DNA of 5,030 nt. Origin: Planctomycetota bacterium (GTDB lineage: Bacteria > Planctomycetota > UBA1135 > GCA-002686595). Shown here piece by piece: positions 1-5,030 of this stretch. The position numbers and the translations under genes are program-made. The stretch's first letter is position 1; every line of letters begins with the position of its first letter. Under the pieces are notes generated by a model that saw only the letters and a program-made list of their open reading frames with translations, was not told the origin of the DNA and searched no databases. The stretch lies in the NCBI GenBank assembly GCA_027623615.1, contig JAQBVH010000314.1, positions 1 through 5,030 on the forward strand. The letters are read 5' to 3'.

Positions 1-3
1 GCT

Positions 4-23
4 GCCGCACCGTCAGGTGCGGC
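4..23. repeat. Perfect 8-bp hairpin at the left edge
   Basis: GCCGCACC (4-11) and GGTGCGGC (16-23) are exact reverse complements around a 4-base loop. It is the third hairpin in 80 bases and lies beyond the predicted terminator of the minus-strand gene. No T tract follows on the plus strand within view. It could belong to a bidirectional terminator region with a gene left of the window, which cannot be seen. Confidence 0.45.
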
Positions 24-26
24 GCC

Positions 27-56
27 AAACAACACTCACGCCTCCGAAGGAGGCGT
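27..56 (-). terminator. Intrinsic terminator of the GH38-like gene
   Basis: On the minus strand, 22 bases after the TAG stop, an 8-bp GC-rich stem (ACGCCTCC/GGAGGCGT, positions 38-56) with a TTC triloop is followed by GAGTGTTGTTT, with 6 T in 11 bases. The T tract is interrupted, so efficiency is uncertain, but the placement directly downstream of the gene supports the call. Confidence 0.65.
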
Positions 57-80
57 AGGCGGCCCCAACGGGGTCGCCTA
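56..80 (-). repeat. Hairpin overlapping the stop codon of the GH38-like gene
   Basis: An 11-pair stem with a 3-base loop (67-69). The arms are 56-66 and 70-80. On the plus strand it pairs fully with one G-T wobble (62/74); on the minus-strand transcript that pair becomes an A-C mismatch. The gene's TAG stop (78-80) forms the base of the stem. It abuts the terminator hairpin, sharing base 56. It may assist termination, protect the 3' end, or serve a convergent gene to the left of the window. Confidence 0.5.
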
Positions 81-2462
81 GCTCTGCTTGTGCACCGTGG
101 CCCAGACGCTGCGGTGGTCGTCGAGGTTGCGCGGCTGGTGACGGCCTGCCTCGAGGTCGAGCATGACCGTTGCGATCTCGTGGGGGCGGAGCGTGAGGGT
201 CAGGTCCTCGGGGGGGAGTTCCTCGAGGACCTCGCCCATGAGGTTGGTCTTCGCGGCACGGGCGACCTTGCCGGGTGGGACGAGGCGCACCTCGCCCGGC
301 TCGCCGTTGAGCTCGACCAGGCGCACGACGAAGGGGTTGCGGACCTCGGCCCTGAAGTAGGTCGGGAGGTTCTCGGCGGCCTTCTGGTGCTCGCGGTAGA
401 AGGCGGTCATGACGACGCCGTCGGAACCCTCGAGGGTTACGGGCGCGAGGCGCGCGGGGAGGTCGCCGCCCGGGCCGCCGAGCAGGTCGTGCACGGGATG
501 GACGTGCTGCTGAGCGAGCCGCCAACGCTCCGCGTTCGACAGCCCCCCGTGGCCCAGGAGCTTCAGGTGCACCTCGGCGTTCAGCCGTCCCTTGCCCTCG
601 TCCCAGGGGTCCTTCAGGGTCAAGGTGAAGCAGACACCCGCGTCCGTGCGACGCCAGGCCTGACTCCCGTCGTGGAGGACGAGCACGCCGCTGCCGTCGG
701 GGCGGACCAGGTCGACCAGCGAGTGCGAGGTGAACGGGCGCACGACGTCCTCGAACCACTGCTCGCTCGTCATCCAGTCGCCGCTGGGATACTTGCGCGG
801 GTAGGACGCGGTGGGGCGCACCTCTGCGATGGCGTAGGGAGTGTCAGCGAGGAGCCGTTCGACACCCTCGGGGAACGGAAGGTGAACCTCCATCGCGCCG
901 CCGGCGCCAGGGCGCTCGGACAGCTCGAGGGGGTCCACGCCGATGGTCACCTCGATCCCGGCGCCGGTAGGGTCCAGCTCGTAGCGGGTCCAGACGGAGT
1001 CGGGTCCGAGGAAGATCACTCCGATGGAATCGTCCACGGTCGGATCCGTGTCGACGCTCCTCACGCCAAGGGCTTGCTCGCTGCCGCTCAGCCGGAGCTC
1101 CAACATGGGACCGAAGTTCAGGAGCCGACCCGTGGTCTTGCAGACCACGGCCTCGCCGTAGGGACCGCGCACGCTGTGCGTGGCGTCGTCCTCCTCGAAG
1201 GCACAGGTCGGCAACTCCTCCTGGGCGATCGCCCAGCCGAAGGCGGGGACAGCGCGGGCGATCCACTCGCCGGTGGAGAGGTCGCAGGGCCAGCCGAGGG
1301 GGTTGAAGACCACTTCGCCCTCGTCTGCGTCAGGCCCTGGGATCCTGTCCGCGAGAGCCTCGAGGTTGCGCCAGAGGACGTCTCTTGCCAGGGCGCTCGC
1401 GCGCTCGAAGGACCGCGCCCCGATCGAGCCACACAGCCCTTCGCACTCGTGGTTGTCGTGGTGTTGCGCAGCGAGCAGCTCGCGCCAGGCCTCCTCCAGC
1501 TCCCACGAGGGGTAGACGTCCCAGGACGGGTAGGGACGGCCCGCGAGGCCGGCCACGCAGCTCGTCGATTCCGCCGCGAGCAACAGGCGTTCGATCCCGT
1601 GGGAAGCGCGCGGCACCCGGTCACCGTTCTTCCCCAGGGACATCCCGTGGAAGACCTCGTCCATCGAGTACGCGCGCACGGGCGCGGTGGGGGTGTCGTG
1701 GGCGGCGACCATCTCTGACAGGGTGTGCGGGCGCAGCTCGAAGCGCTCGTCTGCGAACAGCTCCTTCAGGCGCGGCAAGAGCACCTCGCTGCGGCACATC
1801 CAATCGGGCGAGGGCATCAACTCGAGCCACTGGACGAGGGCGGGGCGCTCTGCCGCGTGCACCGCGGGCGAGTCGAGCAGCCCGTCGAAGTCCTCGGGCC
1901 ACTGGTGCAGGCAGAGGTCCGTCTTCGCGAGCGCGGGCAGGCGCGTGCCGTCGATACCCTCCCAGTGCACGAGCGGCACGTCCTCCTTGGGGATGTGCGG
2001 CGTGTGCCAGGTCCACTGGAAGAACAGCGACGCCGCCTCGAAGCCGCAGCCCGCGAGCATCTGCGGGAGCTGCGGGAAGAAGTCGAACTCCTCCTCCCAG
2101 AAGGCCTTCGGGCGCGTCCCGAGCAGGCGCATCACGGTGCGCACCCCGTAGATGCGCTGGCGCACGTTCGACTCGCCGCCGTGGAAGAGGCCGTAGGGCT
2201 GGCCGTAGCTCGCGCCGACCACCTCGATCGTGCCCGCGGCGATCGCCTCGCGCAGCTCCGCCAGCGCCGCCGGGTCCTCGCTGGCCAGCTTCTCGTAGCC
2301 GATCCCGTCGAAGTTGACGTTGCCCTTCGCGCCGGTCTCCGCGCACAGGTGCAGCATGTCGCGGATCGAGTCGGGCAGGACCTGGTACCCCCAGAGCCAC
2401 TGCATGTCGACCCAATGCATGTGGTTGGCGAAGGTGTAGTCGAGGGGCTTGCGCGCGGTCAT
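78..2462 (-). CDS. Divergent glycoside hydrolase family 38 (alpha-mannosidase-like) protein, 794 aa
   Basis: Probably a cytoplasmic glycosidase acting on alpha-mannosides or related sugars; no signal peptide is visible. The N-terminal (beta/alpha) domain (about 8-260) has HMHWVDMQWLW at 14-24, IEVVGASYG at 79-87 followed by GGESNVRQRIYG at 95-106, WEEEFDFFPQLPQML at 122-136, and WEGIDGTRLPA at 167-177. The helical middle domain (about 265-370) carries QHHD at 333-336, where H335 matches the conserved zinc histidine of GH38. A beta-sandwich region follows, from FNPLGWP (386) and VPAFGWA (405) to the typical RPHEIATVML ending (759-768). Two key sites are atypical: H-x-H-x-x-D replaces H-x-H-x-D, and the nucleophile position (W+3) is Glu125 rather than Asp. 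The frame stays open to 2567, but homology begins near residue 8 and the 35 upstream residues are Arg-rich, so ATG 2462 is preferred. It has no well-spaced Shine-Dalgarno (GAGGAA lies 14 bases away). The family is well supported; the substrate is unknown. Confidence 0.85.
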   Translation of the reverse strand: MTARKPLDYTFANHMHWVDMQWLWGYQVLPDSIRDMLHLCAETGAKGNVNFDGIGYEKLASEDPAALAELREAIAAGTIEVVGASYGQPYGLFHGGESNVRQRIYGVRTVMRLLGTRPKAFWEEEFDFFPQLPQMLAGCGFEAASLFFQWTWHTPHIPKEDVPLVHWEGIDGTRLPALAKTDLCLHQWPEDFDGLLDSPAVHAAERPALVQWLELMPSPDWMCRSEVLLPRLKELFADERFELRPHTLSEMVAAHDTPTAPVRAYSMDEVFHGMSLGKNGDRVPRASHGIERLLLAAESTSCVAGLAGRPYPSWDVYPSWELEEAWRELLAAQHHDNHECEGLCGSIGARSFERASALARDVLWRNLEALADRIPGPDADEGEVVFNPLGWPCDLSTGEWIARAVPAFGWAIAQEELPTCAFEEDDATHSVRGPYGEAVVCKTTGRLLNFGPMLELRLSGSEQALGVRSVDTDPTVDDSIGVIFLGPDSVWTRYELDPTGAGIEVTIGVDPLELSERPGAGGAMEVHLPFPEGVERLLADTPYAIAEVRPTASYPRKYPSGDWMTSEQWFEDVVRPFTSHSLVDLVRPDGSGVLVLHDGSQAWRRTDAGVCFTLTLKDPWDEGKGRLNAEVHLKLLGHGGLSNAERWRLAQQHVHPVHDLLGGPGGDLPARLAPVTLEGSDGVVMTAFYREHQKAAENLPTYFRAEVRNPFVVRLVELNGEPGEVRLVPPGKVARAAKTNLMGEVLEELPPEDLTLTLRPHEIATVMLDLEAGRHQPRNLDDHRSVWATVHKQS

Positions 2463-2469
2463 GCGCGTC

Positions 2470-2475
2470 AGCTTA
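2470..2475 (-). promoter_or_regulatory. Candidate -10 element, leaderless-type, for the GH38-like gene
   Basis: On the minus strand TAAGCT fits the TAnnnT form of a -10 box and sits exactly 7 bases before ATG 2462, so transcription would begin at or next to the start codon. The surrounding 16 bases match the start of the divergent VOC gene at 14 positions. No consensus -35 lies 16-19 bases upstream; a dyad occupies that place instead. Confidence 0.45.
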
Positions 2476-2491
2476 GTTCCTCGCGCATGCC

Positions 2492-2514
2492 GCTGCGTGC
2501 GACACGCACGCGGC
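2492..2514. promoter_or_regulatory. 23-bp dyad, candidate operator in the divergent promoter region
   Basis: Two 10-base arms (2492-2501 and 2505-2514) around ACA are symmetric at 9 of 10 positions; the exception is T2494/G2512, a wobble in RNA. The core is CGTGCG/CGCACG. The dyad covers the place where the -35 of the leftward gene would lie (about 2493-2498), so a dimeric regulator bound here could control that promoter. The binding protein is unknown. Confidence 0.4.
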
Positions 2515-2577
2515 CGCGAGCCAGCTGCGCTCGGACCTGGCGAGCGCTCATGACCTGGCCCACGCATGGAATGAGGA

Positions 2578-2600
2578 CTCCTGACGGTACTTGTCAGGGG
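2578..2600. promoter_or_regulatory. Imperfect dyad upstream of the VOC gene
   Basis: CCTGAC (2580-2585) and GTCAGG (2593-2598) are reverse complements around a 7-base spacer; one wobble pair (2579/2599) and one further pair (2578/2600) extend it. It spans the expected -35 position of the VOC promoter and also contains the alternative TTG start at 2591. It may be an operator, or a chance symmetry. Confidence 0.3.
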
Positions 2601-2607
2601 CGGGCCG

Positions 2608-2613
2608 TACGCT
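2608..2613 (+). promoter_or_regulatory. Candidate -10 element, leaderless-type, for the VOC gene
   Basis: TACGCT (TAnnnT) lies exactly 7 bases before ATG 2621, the same geometry and nearly the same sequence as at the divergent gene. This favours the ATG at 2621 as a transcribed and translated start despite the absence of a well-spaced Shine-Dalgarno. No clear -35 is present. Confidence 0.45.
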
Positions 2614-2620
2614 GGCGCGC

Positions 2621-3094
2621 ATGAATCTGTTCCCCGCCGTCTGCCTCCTCGCGAGTTGCGCCGCGGCCCCCGAAGCGGCCCCGGAGATCCCGATGCAGAA
2701 GCTGACCCCCGTCCTGTTCGTCGAGTCGATCGAACCCTGCTTGCCCCTCTGGCACGCGCTCGGCTTCCAGACGCTCGCCGAGGTCCCGGGCGAGGATGGC
2801 AGCCTCGGCTTCGCGATGCTCGAGAGCGAGGGGCGCGTGGTCATGTACCAGAGCCACGCCTCCGTGCGCGCGGACCTGCCCGCACTGGCCGAGGAGGCGG
2901 CGGGGTCGTTCACCTTCCTCTTCGTGCAGGTCGACGACCTGGACGCGTTGAAGCCAGCCCTCGAGGGCGTCGAGATCGTCGTCCCCGAGCGCGAGACCTT
3001 CTACGGCTTCCGCGAACTCGGGATCCGTGACGCCGCGGGCAATGTGATCACCCTGGCGCAGCCGCTGGCGCCATCATCGACCGACGGTTCGTAG
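2621..3094 (+). CDS. VOC-superfamily (glyoxalase/bleomycin-resistance fold) predicted lipoprotein, 157 aa
   Basis: Residues 27-148 form a single VOC module. It opens with KLTPVLFVESIEPCLPLW (27-44), continues with LGFQTLAEV, a beta hairpin ending GRVVMYQ (71-77) and FTFLFVQVDDLDAL (97-110), and closes with FYGFRELGIRDAAGNVITLAQ (128-148). Before it lie a short hydrophobic leader and a lipobox, LASC, with Cys13, followed by an Ala/Pro/Glu linker. If this leader is used, the protein is membrane-anchored outside the cytoplasm. The n-region has no Lys or Arg, which is weak for a signal peptide; a TTG start at 2591 would add two arginines. An ATG at 2693, with GGAG six bases upstream, would give a 133-residue cytosolic VOC protein. 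The usual metal-binding Glu after the DxxGN turn is Thr144 and the first strand has no His, so enzymatic metal chemistry is doubtful and a binding role is possible. Its specific function is unknown. It is divergent from the glycosidase gene and convergent with the macroglobulin gene. Confidence 0.85.
   Translation: MNLFPAVCLLASCAAAPEAAPEIPMQKLTPVLFVESIEPCLPLWHALGFQTLAEVPGEDGSLGFAMLESEGRVVMYQSHASVRADLPALAEEAAGSFTFLFVQVDDLDALKPALEGVEIVVPERETFYGFRELGIRDAAGNVITLAQPLAPSSTDGS
2683..2695 (+). promoter_or_regulatory. Shine-Dalgarno-like GGAG plus in-frame ATG inside the VOC gene
   Basis: GGAG (2683-2686) stands 6 bases before an in-frame ATG (2693-2695), which begins MQKLTPVLF, exactly where the VOC fold starts. 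This is the best-spaced ribosome site in the gene and would produce a 133-residue form without the lipoprotein leader. It competes with the upstream start at 2621. Confidence 0.4.
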
Positions 3095-3106
3095 GCAAGC
3101 CTGACC

Positions 3107-5030
3107 TTACCGTCCCGCCAGCACCTCGACCTCGAGCGGCGTGCTCCAGGTCTTGGCGTCGGGCGTGTAGTAGAGGTACGCGCGGGACGCAGGGCCGGTC
3201 GTCGTGCCAGGGATGCGACCGATGAGGTCGATCGTGACCTCGCGCGTCTCGCCCGGCGCGAGGTCGCGCCAGTAGAGGATGATCTCGCGGCCGCGCAGCT
3301 CCCAGATGTCGAAGCGCTCCGCCTCCTTCAGGGCGTCGAGCACCTCATGCGAGACCTCGAGGCCCGCGGGCAGGCCGAGCATGGCCAGCGTCATCGGTTG
3401 GCCCTCGTCCGTGCGGTTGGTCAGCGTGGCGACCAGCGCGACCGACTCGCCCTCGCGCAGGACGCTCGTCGAGAGCTCGGTCTCGAGCCCGATCACGCAG
3501 TTCGGATCGCTGGCGGGCGTCTGGGCGTAGTACTCCAGGTCGAAGGCGAAGGGGAAGGCGTTGCCGCCCGTGACCTCGAGGCGCACGCGGTGGGCGCCCG
3601 GGGAGAGGAACTCGCCGATCGCGTCGAGCTGGATCGCGCCCTTGCGGCCTGCCTCGAAGGGGTAGCGCATGACCTCGGCGTCGTCGACGAACACGATCAG
3701 CTCACCGGCGCTCGCCGTGCGGCGGTTGCGCACGGCGTACTCGGTCAGCGCGCGCAGCGCCTGCACCGTCGCCTGGGTGGCCCCGAAGGTGCCCTGGCCG
3801 CGACGCTTCGAGAGGACGAACTCGAGGGCGCGCTGCACATGCGCGGTCGAGTCCTCCTCGCCCTCCATCCAGGCGAGCAGCGCCAGGCTGGTGGTCTCCA
3901 CGAGCAGATCGTCGCCGCCCGAGCGGGTGATCGTCGAGTTGGTGCCCTCCAGGCTGCCGTCGGGCTGCTGCCAGGCGCGCAGGCGACCGCGCGCCGCGGC
4001 TGCCGGTTCGCTGCGGCCTGCAGCCTGCAGCGCGCTGGCGGCGAGGGCGACCTCGTAGGGGTCCTCGGACTCGAGGGCGCGCCCTTCGAGGTGGTCGACC
4101 TCGACCTTGATCTCGTCGAGCGGGCAGCGCGACAGCACGAGCGCGTAGGTGCAGTAGGCGTCGGTCACCTCGGCCGCCGCGCGCCCGAACGAGTCGAGGC
4201 TCTTCGGGTCCAGGTCGAACCCGCCCGCGCCGTCGCGGCGACCGAGCAGCCAGGCGCGCGTCCGGCCGAGCATCTCGTCGTCGACGATGTCCGCCGCCGC
4301 GGCCGTGTCGGCGAACTCCAGCAGGCCGTAGGCCGAGAGCACCTCGTGCCCCGGGTCCGCACCGAACCACTCGAAGCCGTCGCTGCTGCACTCGAAGCTG
4401 ATAAGGCGCTCGTAGCCGCGGCCGATCAGGGCCTCCGCCCGCGCCACCTCGGCGGGGGAGTCCGTGCCGCTGGCGCGCAGGTAGTTGAGGGCCAGGACGT
4501 TGGGGTAGTGGGTGGCCGAGGTCTGCTCGAAGCAGCCGTAGGGCTCCTGCAGGATCCCGGCGGCGCCGTCGAACAGCCCGGCCAGGGGCGCCGGGTACGC
4601 GACCAGGCGCGTCGAGAGGGAGCCGGGACGGAAGTTCGCCGGGACGGCGATCTCGAACTCGACCGAGTCCGCGATCTGGCCGCCCCTCGAGACGCGATGG
4701 GGGAAGCCGCGCGGGACGACGCGCAGGTCGCGGGCGACCCGGTCGCTGTGCCCGAGGGCCTGGCCGGCGAAGGCGATCTGCGCGCGACCCTGGGCGCCCG
4801 TCACCGTGATCGGCACGAGGGCGCGGCCGCGGCCGTCCTCGAGGTCGACGCTGTCGGCGACGGGCTCCAGCGTGAGCGGACCACGGACCGCGGCCGAGAA
4901 CCCGGCCTTGCGGGCCGCGGCGTCCTCGGAGACGACCGAGACCGGCACCTCGATGCGGTCGCCCTCGCTGAGCTCGACCGGCAGCTTGGCGGTCAGGTGG
5001 AAGGCGGGCACGGCCTCGAACGAGCCGTGC
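3107..5030 (-). CDS. Bacterial alpha-2-macroglobulin family protein, C-terminal part (5' end outside window)
   Basis: Periplasmic or surface protease-trapping protein of the alpha-2-macroglobulin family. The frame runs open through the right edge, so the GTG at 5011 is not a real start; residues are numbered from it only for reference. Residues 4-98 match the A2M domain (LPVELSEGDRIEVPVSV). The linker strands lead to PYGCFEQTS at 157-165, whose Cys160 and Gln163 would form the thioester. The helical thioester domain spans about 160-435, with GFEWFG, EVT (281-283), ETTSLALLAW (372-381) and GTFGATQATVQALRAL (407-422), closely paralleling human A2M. The C-terminal receptor-binding/MG10-like beta domain is about 505-634 (TLAMLGLPAGLEV, AYLYYTPD). 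No histidine occurs between 223 and 306, where complement C3 has its catalytic His, so an A2M-like, amine-preferring thioester is likely. Family members usually exceed 1400 residues, so most of this gene, including the bait region and signal peptide, is missing. No pbpC-type partner is visible. Confidence 0.95.
   Translation of the reverse strand, partial: HGSFEAVPAFHLTAKLPVELSEGDRIEVPVSVVSEDAAARKAGFSAAVRGPLTLEPVADSVDLEDGRGRALVPITVTGAQGRAQIAFAGQALGHSDRVARDLRVVPRGFPHRVSRGGQIADSVEFEIAVPANFRPGSLSTRLVAYPAPLAGLFDGAAGILQEPYGCFEQTSATHYPNVLALNYLRASGTDSPAEVARAEALIGRGYERLISFECSSDGFEWFGADPGHEVLSAYGLLEFADTAAAADIVDDEMLGRTRAWLLGRRDGAGGFDLDPKSLDSFGRAAAEVTDAYCTYALVLSRCPLDEIKVEVDHLEGRALESEDPYEVALAASALQAAGRSEPAAAARGRLRAWQQPDGSLEGTNSTITRSGGDDLLVETTSLALLAWMEGEEDSTAHVQRALEFVLSKRRGQGTFGATQATVQALRALTEYAVRNRRTASAGELIVFVDDAEVMRYPFEAGRKGAIQLDAIGEFLSPGAHRVRLEVTGGNAFPFAFDLEYYAQTPASDPNCVIGLETELSTSVLREGESVALVATLTNRTDEGQPMTLAMLGLPAGLEVSHEVLDALKEAERFDIWELRGREIILYWRDLAPGETREVTIDLIGRIPGTTTGPASRAYLYYTPDAKTWSTPLEVEVLAGR

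Noticed and set aside
90..1718. A 542-codon plus-strand open frame opposite the glycosidase gene.
   Set aside because: The protein has no recognisable domain and the minus strand in this region encodes clear GH38 motifs; long antisense frames are expected at this base composition.
1385..2317. A 310-codon plus-strand frame rich in Arg, Ala and Pro.
   Set aside because: Low-complexity composition and position antisense to conserved GH38 domains mark it as a shadow frame.
2517..2549. Further small symmetries in the divergent gap: CGAGC/GCTCG (2517-2521, 2529-2533) and the palindrome GAGCGCTC (2542-2549).
   Set aside because: Arms of 4-5 bases in GC-rich DNA are expected by chance, and they do not align with either candidate promoter.
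2463..2567. In-frame N-terminal extension of the glycosidase by 35 residues from ATG 2567.
   Set aside because: The extension is Arg/Gly/Pro-rich without family similarity, runs through the dyad and promoter-like elements, and GH38 homology begins only after ATG 2462.
2487..2624. A 45-codon plus-strand frame beginning at ATG 2487 and ending in TGA that overlaps the VOC start codon as ATGA, resembling a translationally coupled leader peptide.
   Set aside because: No Shine-Dalgarno or -10 at a fitting distance, Arg/Trp-rich composition typical of shadow frames in GC-rich DNA, and the frame stays open far upstream through the antisense of the glycosidase.
78..5030. The idea that the three genes form one functional system.
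   Set aside because: Orientations are mixed (minus, plus, minus), there is no shared operon, and the three families have no established functional link.

Overview
The window is G+C-rich (about two-thirds by eye) and bacterial. It holds two complete protein genes and the 3' part of a third. Nothing in it is a tRNA, rRNA, CRISPR array, transposon or phage gene. The mix of a divergent family 38 glycosidase, a predicted lipoprotein and a very large alpha-2-macroglobulin would fit a polysaccharide-degrading environmental Gram-negative-type bacterium such as a planctomycete. That placement is inference; no marker gene is present to confirm it.

Layout from left to right. Bases 1-80 carry three closely packed hairpins. 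The middle one, followed by a T-rich stretch, looks like the intrinsic terminator of the leftward gene. Bases 78-2462 (minus strand) encode a 794-residue GH38-like glycosidase whose zinc and nucleophile motifs depart from the classical ones. Bases 2463-2620 are a divergent promoter region with two near-identical start signals facing outwards and two dyads over the expected -35 regions. Bases 2621-3094 (plus strand) encode a 157-residue VOC-fold protein with a short lipoprotein leader. After a gap of only 12 bases, the minus strand from 3107 to the right edge encodes the C-terminal part of a bacterial alpha-2-macroglobulin with an intact CFEQ thioester motif. Its start lies outside the window.

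How the genes relate. The glycosidase and the VOC lipoprotein share a divergent control region and could be co-regulated. The macroglobulin converges on the VOC gene with no recognisable terminator between them. Nothing in the sequence ties the three into one pathway, and I see no convincing new multi-gene system. The points most worth following up are the altered catalytic motifs of the glycosidase, the duplicated leaderless-type start signal, and the two competing starts of the VOC gene.
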